Assembly (NCBI RefSeq): GCF_005576615.1
Contig: NZ_CP040330.1
Location: forward strand, 3,534,001 to 3,598,000
DNA length: 64,000 bases
Reading direction: 5' to 3'
Source of the DNA: Natrinema versiforme
Lineage (GTDB): Archaea > Halobacteriota > Halobacteria > Halobacteriales > Natrialbaceae
Under the pieces are notes generated by a model, which did no database searches, had not been told where the DNA came from, and was given only the letters and a program-made list of their open reading frames with translations. Below, piece after piece: positions 8,289-17,971 of the stretch. Positions within the stretch are counted from its first letter, which is position 1; each line of letters begins with the position of its first letter. The position numbers and the translations under genes are program-made.

Positions 8289-11200
8289 GCGGCGAGGATC
8301 CGGCGAGTCACGTCGACGACGCGGAGACCGAGCGGCGGCCGACCGCCGTCGAACGACTCCCGTCGGTACCGGACGTGTCCGATCCGCGACCGAGTACCCC
8401 TCTCACCGAGCAGTTCGAGACCGGGACGGCAAACGACCCCGACGTGGGCACCGACGGGGACCGGATGACTCACCTCACGATCGACGGCACGCCCGTCGCG
8501 GTACCGCCGGGGTCGACGATCATCGACGCGATCGAGTCGACGGAGCCGGCCGACGAGCTCGCCGCGCTCTGTTACTACGACCGGGAGACGGAACAGGCGG
8601 ACGACATCGGTCCCCGCGGCGAGTGTCGGACCTGTACGGTCCACACGGACGAACACGGTCTCGTGCCGGCCTGTTCGTTCCCGGCCGAGGACGACCTCAC
8701 GGTCCGGACCGACGAGGACGCCGCGGCCGAGGCGCGGGACGTGAACCTCGACCTCCAGCTGTCGGGACACAACCTACGCTGTACGACGTGCGGACAGAAC
8801 GGCCGCTGTGAACTCCAAGACGCGTCCATCCAACAGGGCGTCGAAGAGCCCCGGTGGGGCGTCTTCGAGGACCGCGACGAGTACGAACCGCTCGACGACA
8901 CCTCGCCGGCCATCCAGATCGACCGCAACAAGTGCATCCTCTGTAACCGCTGCGTCGACGCCTGCAACGACGTGCAGGTCGAGGGCGTCCTCCGCATGGA
9001 GGGCAACGCCGACGAGACCCGCATCGCCTTCCAGAACGACGAGGAGACGTTCGACGAGTCCACCTGCGTCTCCTGCGGTCACTGCGCCACCGTCTGTCCC
9101 ACCGGCTCGCTGGTCGAGCAGGGGCTGGTCGACGCCGCGACGCTGCCGCTGCCCGGGTTCACGCAGGAGAACTCCGTCGGGAAGGTCCTCGAGAGCCCGA
9201 AGGCGGAGACGGCCGATCAGACCGAGGCACCGAACCGCGACGTACCAGACGGGCGGCGCGAACGGGAGGCGAGCGGGGCCGAGGTCGAGGACCTGTCGGG
9301 CGTCGCCCGTTACATGGCGAAAGCGAAGGCGCGCGCCGGGGACACGAAACGACGGGCGAGCGACACGCTGAAGCAGGCCGGCGATCGGGCGATCAAAGGG
9401 GCCGAACACGTCGCCGAGGGGGCCGCCAGCGAGGCGATGCCGGCAGGACGGCTGTTCGACGTCGCGACGACCGTCGGCGACGCGCGCCTCTCGCGGGTCA
9501 CGAAGGCCGAGACCACTTGCAACTACTGCGCGGTGGGCTGTCGCTTCGAACTCTACGGCAAGGACGGCGAGATACTCGGCGTCCGACCCGCAGACCCCGA
9601 GTCGACGCCGGCCAACGATTTCTCGACGTGCGTGAAAGGGAAGTTCGGCTACGACTACGTGGACGCCGACGACCGCCTCGAGACCCCGCTGGTCCGGAAA
9701 GAAGACGCGGGCGACGGCCCGGTCGGACGCGACGGGTTCCGCGAGGCGTCGTGGAGGGAAGCCCTCGAGCGCGTCTACGAGGGTCTCTCCGAAATCCGTG
9801 AGGAACACGGCAGCGAGTCCCTCTCGGTCATCTCCTCGTCGAAGACGACCAACGAGGAGAACTTCCTCAACCAGAAGTTCGCCCGGCAGGTGTTGGGGAC
9901 GCCCCACGTCGACAACTGCGCGCGGCTCTGTCACTCCTCGACGGTCGCGGCCCTCCAGCAGACGGTCGGCTACGGCGCGATGACCAACCGGATCAACGAG
10001 GACATCGGGGAGACCGACTGCTATCTCATCACCGGCTCGAACACGACCGAGTCCCACCCCGTCCTCGCGACGCGGATCAAGCAGAACGTCCGCGACGGGG
10101 CGGACCTCATCGTCATCGATCCGCGCGAGATGGGGCTGGCCGAGCACGCCGACCAGTACATCCGGACGACGCCTGGCGAGGACGTGGCCTGGATCAACGG
10201 GATGATCCGGTACATCATCGAGAACGACCTCCACGACGAGGCGTTCATCGAGGAGCGAACGAAACACTTCGACGAACTGGTCGAGAAGGTCGAGCCGTTC
10301 ACGCCCGAGCAGGTCGAGGAGCTGACGGCCGTCCCCGCCGAGGAACTGAAGACGGCCGCGGAGACCATCGCCACCGCCGACACCTGCATCTTCGGCTGGG
10401 CGATGGGGCTGACCCAGCACACCACCGGCACGCGGAACGTGCTGGCCATCGCCGACCTCGCGCTGGTGACGGGCAACCTCGGCAAGCCCCGCGCCGGGCT
10501 CTCGGCGTTCCGCGGACAGAACAACGTCCAGGGCGGCGGGGGCGACATGGGACCGGCGCCGCACACGCTCCCGGGGTATCAGGACCTCGGCGACGAGGAG
10601 GTCCTCCAGAAGTTCGAGGACGAGTGGGGCGAGCGCCCGCCGAACGATGTCGGCCTCCGTCTCCCGGAGCAGTTCCACGCCATCAACGACGGGGACCTCC
10701 GCGGGATGTTCATCATGGGCGAAAATCCGGTCCTCTCGGAGCCGGACCTCGACAACGCCGAGCAGGCGCTGGCGAAGGTCGACTTCCTCGCCGTCCAGGA
10801 CATCTTCCTGACCGAGTCGGCCGAGTACGCCGATGTCGTCCTCCCGGCCGCCTCCGCCGCCGAGAAGTCGGGCACGTTCACGAACACCGAACGGCGCATC
10901 CAGCGCGTCCGTCCCGCGGTCGACTCGCCCGGAAAGGCGAAACCGGACCAGGAGATTCTCATCCAGCTCGCCCGCCGGTTCGGCTACGACTGGGACTACG
11001 ACGGTCCGGCCGACGTGATGGACGAAATCAACGACCTCGTCCCCATCTACGGCGGCGTCACCTACGACCGACTCGAGGAGGAGACGAAGGGGATCCAGTG
11101 GCCCTGTTTCGACGAGGACGACCCCGGCACCCCCTACCTCTACGAGGACGAGTTCAACTTCGAGGACGGCAAAGCGCGGTTCGTCCCCGCCGACTACGCC

Positions 11201-11680
11201 AAGCCGCCGGACATGCCGGACGAGGAGTATCCGCTCACGCTCTCCTCGGGACGGGTGCTGTACCACTGGCACACGGGCACGATGACCCGCCGGGTTGGGA
11301 CGCTGATGGATCACGTCCCGGAGAGCTTCGTGACGATCCACCCCGAGATGGCCGACGAGTTGGGCGTCGAAAATGAGGAGTACGTCCGCGTCGAGTCGCG
11401 ACAGGGCGAGATCGTCGTGAAGGCCACCGTCGAGGACACCTCCGATCCCGGCGTCGTCTTCATCCCGATGCACTTCCCGCAGGGAGCGATCAACAAGCTC
11501 ACCCAGCACGAACTCGACCCGACGTCGTTCATCCCGCAGTACAAGGTGACGAGCGTCCGTATCTCGCCGCTCGACGCCGATCCCGAGGAGGTGAACGCGG
11601 ACGTTCACCCGACGCCCGGCCAGCTCGAGGGACAGGAAGGCGACACCGAGGACGTCGGCGGCCGCCAGGCCGACGACTGA
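8285..11680 (+). CDS. fdhF: Formate dehydrogenase alpha subunit (molybdopterin, NuoG-like N-terminus)
   Basis: 1131 residues from the ATG overlapping the upstream stop. Domains in order: 2Fe-2S ferredoxin-like region (GECRTCTVH); NuoG-type region with CTTCGQNGRCELQ; two 4Fe-4S clusters (CILCNRCVDACN and CVSCGHCATVCPTGS); a linker of about 110 residues rich in charged residues; then the bis-MGD domain starting with its own cluster CNYCAVGCRF. CARLCHSST carries the Cys that takes the selenocysteine position of FdhF, followed by the usual GAMTNRI and NNVQGGGDMG-type motifs. No twin-arginine signal is seen, so it acts in the cytoplasm. It oxidises formate to CO2 with a Mo/W cofactor. A related nitrate reductase is less likely given this domain order. 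Confidence 0.9.
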   Translation: MSGEDPASHVDDAETERRPTAVERLPSVPDVSDPRPSTPLTEQFETGTANDPDVGTDGDRMTHLTIDGTPVAVPPGSTIIDAIESTEPADELAALCYYDRETEQADDIGPRGECRTCTVHTDEHGLVPACSFPAEDDLTVRTDEDAAAEARDVNLDLQLSGHNLRCTTCGQNGRCELQDASIQQGVEEPRWGVFEDRDEYEPLDDTSPAIQIDRNKCILCNRCVDACNDVQVEGVLRMEGNADETRIAFQNDEETFDESTCVSCGHCATVCPTGSLVEQGLVDAATLPLPGFTQENSVGKVLESPKAETADQTEAPNRDVPDGRREREASGAEVEDLSGVARYMAKAKARAGDTKRRASDTLKQAGDRAIKGAEHVAEGAASEAMPAGRLFDVATTVGDARLSRVTKAETTCNYCAVGCRFELYGKDGEILGVRPADPESTPANDFSTCVKGKFGYDYVDADDRLETPLVRKEDAGDGPVGRDGFREASWREALERVYEGLSEIREEHGSESLSVISSSKTTNEENFLNQKFARQVLGTPHVDNCARLCHSSTVAALQQTVGYGAMTNRINEDIGETDCYLITGSNTTESHPVLATRIKQNVRDGADLIVIDPREMGLAEHADQYIRTTPGEDVAWINGMIRYIIENDLHDEAFIEERTKHFDELVEKVEPFTPEQVEELTAVPAEELKTAAETIATADTCIFGWAMGLTQHTTGTRNVLAIADLALVTGNLGKPRAGLSAFRGQNNVQGGGGDMGPAPHTLPGYQDLGDEEVLQKFEDEWGERPPNDVGLRLPEQFHAINDGDLRGMFIMGENPVLSEPDLDNAEQALAKVDFLAVQDIFLTESAEYADVVLPAASAAEKSGTFTNTERRIQRVRPAVDSPGKAKPDQEILIQLARRFGYDWDYDGPADVMDEINDLVPIYGGVTYDRLEEETKGIQWPCFDEDDPGTPYLYEDEFNFEDGKARFVPADYAKPPDMPDEEYPLTLSSGRVLYHWHTGTMTRRVGTLMDHVPESFVTIHPEMADELGVENEEYVRVESRQGEIVVKATVEDTSDPGVVFIPMHFPQGAINKLTQHELDPTSFIPQYKVTSVRISPLDADPEEVNADVHPTPGQLEGQEGDTEDVGGRQADD

Positions 11681-11727
11681 TCGCGGACGGACTCACGTCA
11701 GGTCCGCAGCGGCGCTGTAAGTACCCT

Positions 11728-11969
11728 CTACGCCGTATCAGACGGGTATGTCTCGGTCCATAAGTAGTCGAGGCAGTACTCGAGGACGTTCGCGGCGTGC
11801 AGTTTCGGAAGCGTGTGGTGCCGCCCGATTTCGTCGTCGAGGACGCCGTCCGGAACGTCATCGAGGAGACGTTGCTGTGACCATGCCGCGATCCGGCGAG
11901 CGCGCGGAAGAGTTCGCCGAATCGGTCGCTCTGACCGCCGGCAGCGCTTCCGGGATCGGACACGGACAC
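11728..11969 (-). pseudogene. Frameshifted DUF7344-like regulator remnant
   Basis: The minus strand begins MSVSDPG then DRFGELFRALAGSR, resembling the start of haloarchaeal DUF7344 winged-helix proteins. The frame then breaks, and the neighbouring frame continues VLDDEIGRHHTLPKLHAANVLEY, resembling the family C-terminal part, ending at 11728. The middle of the domain is missing. Two frames are needed, so this is a broken gene. It is convergent with the formate dehydrogenase operon. Confidence 0.5.
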
Positions 11970-12591
11970 GACCTCCGTCCAACGGCGATCGGCGTCCGTC
12001 TACGAAACTCGATACGTGAGTGCAGCGCGAACAGACAGGTACGATTCTATCCCAGATATCGGGTAGAATGACCGCGTATTGTGTGTAGTATCACTATCGC
12101 GCTATGACTGCGTAAAAACGAACGCCGAGGATCGAGGTATATCGGTGGCGGGAACAGCAATCGTCCGATGTGCGCCATGGCAGGGGTCGCACAGACGTAT
12201 GGTCACAATAGCCACAGAGGGTCACTTGTGGTCGGGGTGGGTTCGGTATTCGTTTTCATCACCTCATAACCAGTTAGCGTACGTCCAACAATAAAGCTTA
12301 TCGTCGGGGTAATTGCTATACACACTCGTCTAGAATAGGACATACAGAACCATATATGCACGAGTGGTTCGAGTATCTTCACTATTCGATCCGATGCCAG
12401 CTAAATTGTGGCTAGTTATCATTCAGCGGCCGAACGATACAGCGATCGGCAGTGCCGATTGACGTCGCCGATCGTCCACCGACGACCGGTGTCGTCCAGA
12501 CGGACAGTCACTTCGGACAGCATCGAGAAATCGCTGTCCGGACTCGAGCGACTCGAGACCCGCTCGCGCCGCTCGACGGACCACGGATCGC
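11970..12591. other. Intergenic, no supported gene
   Basis: 622 nt with mixed composition and an AT-richer stretch around 12285-12420. Several short frames exist, but none shows recognisable motifs or haloarchaeal acidic composition. It may contain regulatory DNA for the zinc-ribbon gene or remnants of decayed regulators. Confidence 0.4.
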
Positions 12592-12768
12592 TCACTGGAT
12601 GGACGCAGCGGGCTGCTCGAGTTGCGCGAAGGTGCCGTCACCGCAGACGCAGTCTTCGCTCGTCCCGAGCGGGCGGACGGAACCGTCCGGCTCGATCTCA
12701 GCGACGAGAATTGCACCACAGCTCTCGCATCGGACCGCGGCTCGCGTCTGATCGGATTGGGTTGACAT
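12592..12768 (-). CDS. Zinc-ribbon microprotein
   Basis: 58 residues, MSTQSDQTRAAVRCESCG... , with two cysteine knuckles, CESCG and CVCG, separated by about 30 residues and an acidic linker. This is the layout of the many small zinc-ribbon proteins of haloarchaea, several of which affect growth, biofilm or swarming. Start and stop codons and the acidic composition support a real gene. The partner and function are unknown. Confidence 0.6.
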   Translation of the reverse strand: MSTQSDQTRAAVRCESCGAILVAEIEPDGSVRPLGTSEDCVCGDGTFAQLEQPAASIQ

Positions 12769-13110
12769 AGGATCTAAATGATGCCCCTACGCGGCTATCA
12801 CTGTCGCTCCAAAGTGTGAAGGTGTCCGACGTGATACCCGCTGCTCGATCCGCCGATCCGAGCGTCGTTCGGCTCGAGCGGCGGCGATCTCCAAGCGTCT
12901 CAACGAAACTGAATCGAATTCCGGTATGAGGTGCTGACCGGAACTGTCCCTCGCTGTGACTACTCGAGGTACCTGTCGTCGAGAGAGGAGACGGGACTCG
13001 GAGACGGACACCCGTTACGGTCCCGACTAACACGCCGTTCCCGCGAGAGGTCGGCGACGAGTCCGCCCGCAAGCCCAACGGTTTCGGACTCATCCCGATT
13101 GTCAGAACAC
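12769..13110. other. Intergenic between divergent genes
   Basis: 342 nt holding the upstream regions of the zinc-ribbon gene (minus) and the DUF502 gene (plus). I see no convincing coding frame and no clear TATA box. Confidence 0.4.
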
Positions 13111-13761
13111 ATGGCCGATTCCGCCTCGAGAGTCCAGCGTTGGCTCATCAACGGAGTCGTGATTACGATTCCGCTGGTCGCGACGTTGCTCGTCGTCCTC
13201 GTCGTCCTCGATTTTATCCTCGGCGCGCTCTCGCCGATTATTACCGGCGTGACGTACGTCTGGCCCGACGAGCCGCCGGTTCCGGTCATCCAACTGGCGA
13301 CGCTGCTGTCCGTGGTCGGGTTCTTCCTCGCGGTCGGCATCATCGCCGAGCACACCCCCGGGAAGTACATCTCGAAACGCGTCCACGCGACGATGGAGAC
13401 GATTCCCGGCGTCAGCACCGTCTACGAGAGCGTTCGGCGAGCCAGCAAACTCCTGATCGACGACGAGACCGATCAGTTCCAAGACGTAAAGCTCGTCGAA
13501 TTTCCCCACGAGGGAGCGTACATGCTCGGCTTTCTCACCGCGGAGACACCACCCGTCGTCGAAGCCAGCGCGGGCGAAGACGAGATGGTGACGATCATGG
13601 TGCCGCTGGCACCGAACCCGGCGACGAACGGCTACGTGATGCACATGCCCACCGAGAAGGTCCACGAAGTCGATCTGACCGTCGAAGAAGCGTTCCGATC
13701 GATCGCAACGCTTGGCGTTGCGGCCGATACGCTGGGCGATGGCGAGTACAACGATACCTGA
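13111..13761 (+). CDS. DUF502 membrane protein
   Basis: 216 residues starting MADSASRVQRWLINGV. Two membrane helices (about residues 14-38 and 57-80) precede a GKYISKRV and PGVSTVYESVR segment and a soluble C-terminal domain with NPATNGYV, which together are diagnostic of DUF502 (COG2928). In-frame codons exist upstream to 12931, but the upstream translation is arginine-rich and unlike the family, so the ATG at 13111 is used. The function of DUF502 proteins is not established in archaea. It stands alone, upstream of mcm. Confidence 0.85.
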   Translation: MADSASRVQRWLINGVVITIPLVATLLVVLVVLDFILGALSPIITGVTYVWPDEPPVPVIQLATLLSVVGFFLAVGIIAEHTPGKYISKRVHATMETIPGVSTVYESVRRASKLLIDDETDQFQDVKLVEFPHEGAYMLGFLTAETPPVVEASAGEDEMVTIMVPLAPNPATNGYVMHMPTEKVHEVDLTVEEAFRSIATLGVAADTLGDGEYNDT

Positions 13762-14142
13762 ACGACGCCGGCACGGCCGCTTCCGCTCGCTCGAGGAACC
13801 CACCCAAAACAGATTGGCCGTGGCTACATTACGTCGGAACGGAAAGTACGTCTGTGGACACGTACCCGGCCAACGGGAATACGGGACACGGCGTGTCGGA
13901 CTCCGTAGCGACCCGGCAAACAGGGACCGGGTCGACGCGGCCCGAAATCGACCGGTTTCTCGGTGGTGGCTGTCCGCGTAGTCACAGCGGTTTCTCGAAT
14001 CGCAGCCACTCTCTCGAGCAGCAACTGCGACCGTGACAGCGACCGCGAGCGACTCGAGTCCGAGTATCACGCTCGGTCGTCGAGACGCGACTCGCCGCCG
14101 TTCGAACGACCGGTGAATCAGTTTCGCCCCGGTATACGACCA
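13762..14142. other. Intergenic upstream of mcm
   Basis: 381 nt with no convincing coding frame. The mcm core promoter lies at its right edge. Confidence 0.4.
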
Positions 14143-14149
14143 TTTATAC
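14143..14149 (+). promoter_or_regulatory. TATA box of mcm
   Basis: TTTATAC, centred 29 nt before the mcm ATG, predicting a transcript with a leader of only a few nucleotides. Confidence 0.6.
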
Positions 14150-14174
14150 CCGATGGCAGTCCTAGGAGAGTGCA

Positions 14175-16817
14175 ATGGCGCAAGCGGGAAATTCCGAACT
14201 CGTCGACTCTTTCGAGCAGTTCTTCCGCAACTATTACGATAACGAGATCAAGCAGCTTGCCCAGCAGTATCCCAACGAGCAACGCTCGCTGCACATCGAT
14301 TGGCAGGACCTCTACCGGTTCGATCCCGACCTCGCCGACGACTTCATCAACCAGCCCGAACAGCTCCAGCGCTACGCCGAGGAGGCGCTGCGGTTGTACG
14401 ACCTTCCGATCGACGTGAGCCTCGGGCAGGCCCACGTTCGAGTCCGGAACCTCCCCGAAACGGAGTCCCCCGAGATTCGGGAGATCCGCGCCCGGGACAT
14501 GAACTCCCTCGTGCAGGTCCACGGCATCGTCCGCAAGGCGACCGACGTCCGCCCGAAAATCGAGGAGGCCGCCTTCGAATGCCAGCTCTGTGGCACCCTC
14601 AGCCGCGTCCCCCAGTCCAGCGGCGACTTTCAGGAACCCCACGAGTGTCAGGGCTGTGAACGGCAAGGCCCCTTCCGGGTCAACTTCGACCAGTCCGAGT
14701 TCGTCGACTCGCAGAAGCTCCGCATTCAGGAGAGCCCCGAAGGGCTCCGCGGCGGCGAGACCCCGCAAGCGCTCGACATCAACATCGAGGACGACATCAC
14801 CGGCGAAGTCACCCCCGGCGACCACGTCTCCGCGACCGGCGTCCTCCGCCTCGAGCAACAGGGCGACCAACAGGAGAAATCGCCCGTCTTCGACTTCTAC
14901 ATGGAGGGAATGTCCGTCGAAATCGACGAAGAGCAGTTCGAGGACATGGACATCACCGAGGAGGACAAGAAGGCGATCTACGAAATTTCGAACCGAGACG
15001 GCGTCTACGAGCAGATGGTCGCCTCCATCGCGCCCTCGATCTACGGCTACGATCAGGAGAAACTCGCGATGATCCTCCAACTGTTCTCCGGCGTGACGAA
15101 ACAGTTGCCCGACGGCTCGCGGATCCGCGGCGACCTGCACATGCTCCTGATCGGGGACCCCGGGACGGGTAAGTGCGTCCGCGGCGATACGAAGATCACG
15201 CTCGCAGACGGCCGTGACGTGCCCATTCGCGACCTCGTCGAATCGAACCTCGACGATCCGAAACCGATCGACGACGGCTGGTACGACGAGATCGATATCG
15301 ACGTACCCTCCTTGCAAGAAAACGGAGAGATCGATGCACAGCGTGCGACAAAGGTCTGGAAACGAGAGGCTCCCGACCGGATGTATCGACTCCGGACTGC
15401 AGGCGGGCGGGAACTCGAGGTGACGCCGTCGCATCCTCTGTTCATCACGGCCGGTGATGACGTTCAGCCAGTCCGTGCCGAAGCGGTATCGGTCGGAGAC
15501 CGCGTCGCCGTAGCCGAGACCGAAACGGTATCGGTCAGCCAACCGACCACGGAAAACGCAGTGACCGACGGCGGAGTAACAGGTTCGAAAGACACCGTCG
15601 AATCTAGTCGAATCGTCTCGATCGAAACCGTCGAACCCGAGTACAACTGGGTGTACGACCTCGAGGTCGAAGGGACTCACAACTACATCTCGAACGGCGT
15701 CGTTTCGCATAACTCCCAGATGCTGGGGTACATTGAGAACATCGCACCCCGCTCGGTCTACACCTCCGGGAAAGGTTCGTCCTCGGCAGGTCTGACTGCC
15801 GCAGCGGTTCGCGACGACTTCGGCGACGGACAGCAGTGGAGCCTCGAGGCCGGCGCGCTCGTCCTCGCAGACCAGGGGATCGCGGCCATCGACGAACTCG
15901 ATAAAATGAGAAGCGAGGATCGGAGTGCCATGCACGAGGCCTTAGAGCAACAGAAGATTTCGGTCTCGAAGGCGGGGATCAACGCCACGCTCAAGTCCCG
16001 CTGTTCGCTGCTCGGCGCGGCGAACCCCAAGTACGGCCGCTTCGACCAGTACGAGCCGATCAGCGAGCAGATCGACCTCGAGCCGGCGCTGATCTCGCGG
16101 TTCGATCTGATCTTTACGGTCACGGACACGCCCGACGAGGAGAAAGACCGTAACCTCGCAGAACACATCATCACGACCAACTACGCTGGCGAGTTGACCA
16201 CCCAGCGCGAGGAGATGAACCAACTCGAGGTCAGTCAGGGCGAGATCGACGAGATGACCGATCAGGTCGATCCGGAGATCGATGCGGAACTCCTGCGGAA
16301 GTACATCGCGTACTCGAAACAGAACTGCCATCCGCGGATGACCGAGGCGGCCCGCAACGCGATCCGGGACTTCTACGTCGATCTGCGATCGAAGGGGACC
16401 GACGAGGACGCGGCGGTGCCGGTGACGGCCCGAAAGCTCGAGGCGCTAGTTCGGCTCTCGGAGGCGAGCGCCCGGGTTCGGCTGTCGGATACGGTCGAGC
16501 AGAGCGACGCCGAGCGGGTCATCGAGATCGTGCGCTCGTGTCTGCAAGACGTCGGGGTCGATCCCGAGACCGGCGAGTTCGACGCGGACATCGTCGAGGC
16601 CGGGACCTCGAAGTCCCAGCGCGATCGGATCAAGAACCTCAAACAGCTGATCGGCGATATCGAGGAGGAGTACGACGACGGCGCGCCGGTCGATATCGTC
16701 ATGGAGCGGGCCGAGGAGATCGGGATGGACCACTCCAAGGCCGAACACGAGATCGACAAGCTCAAACAGAAAGGCGAGGTTTACGAGCCGAGTACGGACA
16801 CGCTCCGAACGACGTAG
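14175..16817 (+). CDS. mcm: MCM replicative helicase, intein-containing
   Basis: The 880-residue precursor splices to about 700 residues, the usual archaeal MCM length. N-terminal domain A is followed by a zinc motif (CQLCG ... CQGCERQG), then the AAA+ core with GDPGTGK (Walker A, interrupted), IAAIDELDKM (Walker B), GAANPKYGRF (sensor 1) and LISRFDL (arginine finger), and a C-terminal winged helix ending the protein. It forms the hexameric replicative helicase unwinding DNA at the fork. The gene is monocistronic. Splicing of the intein is required for activity because the intein separates the P-loop lysine from the following serine. Confidence 0.97.
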   Translation: MAQAGNSELVDSFEQFFRNYYDNEIKQLAQQYPNEQRSLHIDWQDLYRFDPDLADDFINQPEQLQRYAEEALRLYDLPIDVSLGQAHVRVRNLPETESPEIREIRARDMNSLVQVHGIVRKATDVRPKIEEAAFECQLCGTLSRVPQSSGDFQEPHECQGCERQGPFRVNFDQSEFVDSQKLRIQESPEGLRGGETPQALDINIEDDITGEVTPGDHVSATGVLRLEQQGDQQEKSPVFDFYMEGMSVEIDEEQFEDMDITEEDKKAIYEISNRDGVYEQMVASIAPSIYGYDQEKLAMILQLFSGVTKQLPDGSRIRGDLHMLLIGDPGTGKCVRGDTKITLADGRDVPIRDLVESNLDDPKPIDDGWYDEIDIDVPSLQENGEIDAQRATKVWKREAPDRMYRLRTAGGRELEVTPSHPLFITAGDDVQPVRAEAVSVGDRVAVAETETVSVSQPTTENAVTDGGVTGSKDTVESSRIVSIETVEPEYNWVYDLEVEGTHNYISNGVVSHNSQMLGYIENIAPRSVYTSGKGSSSAGLTAAAVRDDFGDGQQWSLEAGALVLADQGIAAIDELDKMRSEDRSAMHEALEQQKISVSKAGINATLKSRCSLLGAANPKYGRFDQYEPISEQIDLEPALISRFDLIFTVTDTPDEEKDRNLAEHIITTNYAGELTTQREEMNQLEVSQGEIDEMTDQVDPEIDAELLRKYIAYSKQNCHPRMTEAARNAIRDFYVDLRSKGTDEDAAVPVTARKLEALVRLSEASARVRLSDTVEQSDAERVIEIVRSCLQDVGVDPETGEFDADIVEAGTSKSQRDRIKNLKQLIGDIEEEYDDGAPVDIVMERAEEIGMDHSKAEHEIDKLKQKGEVYEPSTDTLRTT
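15174..15713 (+). other. Mini-intein in MCM Walker A
   Basis: Encodes residues 334-513 of the precursor. Splicing block A begins CVRGDTKITLADG right after GDPGTGK, block B is TPSHPLF, block F is VYDLEVEGTHNYIS and block G is NGVVSHN followed by Ser. All catalytic residues (Cys1, TxxH, penultimate His, Asn180, +1 Ser) are visible. At 180 residues there is no room for a LAGLIDADG endonuclease, so it is a splicing-only mini-intein that can no longer home by itself. Confidence 0.95.
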
Positions 16818-16977
16818 ATACTGTACGTCGACTCGGCTCGAGCACGGTTCGAGACCCACAGCAAGATCTGTTAGAGGGCTCGAAGTGGGGCGGGGCTGTA
16901 CGACCAACGGATATCGGACCCCACGCTGTTGCGGAAGCAACTTTCGTCGCCGAGAACGGTCCGTTGAGACCGAGTCC

Positions 16978-17877
16978 TCAGCGGTCCTCGATGGTCGTAA
17001 CGGTCGACCGGATCGTCACCGCTGCCACGTCGGCGACATCGGCGGCTCTCGCTTGAGTTACCGTCGGCCACTCCTCGCGCTCGCCGGCGGCCTTGTAGAG
17101 ACAGGCCGCGGCGACGCCGCTTGGATTGCGGCCGACGACTTTTCCCGCCTCGAGCAGATCGGCGACGTGTTCGCTCGCGCGGCGTTCGACGTCGGTGCCG
17201 ACCTCGAGTTTCGAGGCGTATCGCGGCAGGTACTGGGTGGGATCGATCGGCCCCGTCGGGAGTCCGAGATCGCGGTTCAAGGCGTCGTAGGCAACGGTGA
17301 GTTCATCCGCATCTGCGCGAGCGACGTCGGCGATCTCCTCGCTCGTGCGGGCGACCGATCGGGTTCGACAGATCGCGTAGATCGCGGCGGCGGCGAACCC
17401 TTCGAGCGAGCGGCCCTGAAAGAGCCCCTCGGACTGGGCGGATTCGAAGAGAGCACAGGCCTGTTCTCTGGCGGAGTCCGGTAGCGAGAGCAACGCGGTG
17501 ATCCGCCTGATTTCGGCGAACCCGTAGACCTGATTCCGTTCGGCTTTCGACGAGATTCGAGCGCGATTGTGCTCCCGACGCAACCTGGCGATCTGGCGGC
17601 GTTTTCGACCGGTGAGCCGCGAACTGTAGCTCGAGTCGGAACCGGAGCCGTAGCCGATTTCCGTCGAGAGTCCCCGATCGTGTCTCGAGCGAGTGAGCGG
17701 TGCACCGGTTCGTCGCCGGTCGGTGTCATCATCTTCGAACGACCGCCATTCGGGACCGTGATCGATCGCATCCTCGGCGGAGATAAGTCCACATTCTTCG
17801 CAGATGGTTTCGGTACCCCTCCTCCGTAATCTGCCGTCACACTCGGGGCAGATCGCAGACGAATCGATATCTGCCAT
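16978..17877 (-). CDS. tfb: Transcription initiation factor TFB
   Basis: 299 residues. The N-terminal zinc ribbon is CPEC ... CEEC, followed by GPEWRSFEDDD, the B-finger region typical of TFB. Two cyclin repeats follow, the first with GRSLEGFAAAAIYAICR and the second with GRNPSGVAAACLYKAA, matching the TFIIB signature twice. It recruits RNA polymerase to TBP-bound promoters. Haloarchaea carry several TFBs with different regulons; this sequence alone does not show which one this is. A TATA box lies just upstream. Confidence 0.95.
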   Translation of the reverse strand: MADIDSSAICPECDGRLRRRGTETICEECGLISAEDAIDHGPEWRSFEDDDTDRRRTGAPLTRSRHDRGLSTEIGYGSGSDSSYSSRLTGRKRRQIARLRREHNRARISSKAERNQVYGFAEIRRITALLSLPDSAREQACALFESAQSEGLFQGRSLEGFAAAAIYAICRTRSVARTSEEIADVARADADELTVAYDALNRDLGLPTGPIDPTQYLPRYASKLEVGTDVERRASEHVADLLEAGKVVGRNPSGVAAACLYKAAGEREEWPTVTQARAADVADVAAVTIRSTVTTIEDR

Positions 17878-17913
17878 TGGCTATTGTTCTCTATATTCAG
17901 TTGTCTCCCCTTA

Positions 17914-17922
17914 GTATATAAA
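17914..17922 (-). promoter_or_regulatory. TATA box of tfb
   Basis: TTTATATAC on the minus strand, centred about 41 nt before the ATG, which predicts a leader of about 14 nt. A G/C-poor tract follows. Confidence 0.65.
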
Positions 17923-17971
17923 CTGTTGGGAGTCGGGAAGGAACGGGAAGGCGAAGCGAACGGGCGGGCGG

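Noticed and set aside
8774-11608. Long open frame of over 900 codons on the minus strand opposite fdhF
   Set aside because: GC-rich haloarchaeal coding DNA leaves long open frames on the opposite strand. The plus-strand formate dehydrogenase is unambiguous and the minus translation has no domains.
12408-12770. Plus-strand frame of 120 codons over the zinc-ribbon gene
   Set aside because: Arginine- and serine-rich shadow; the minus-strand 58-residue zinc-ribbon frame with two cysteine knuckles explains the region better.
14118-15935. 600-codon minus-strand frame opposite mcm
   Set aside because: Antisense shadow of the MCM gene and its intein; valine- and arginine-rich with no motifs.
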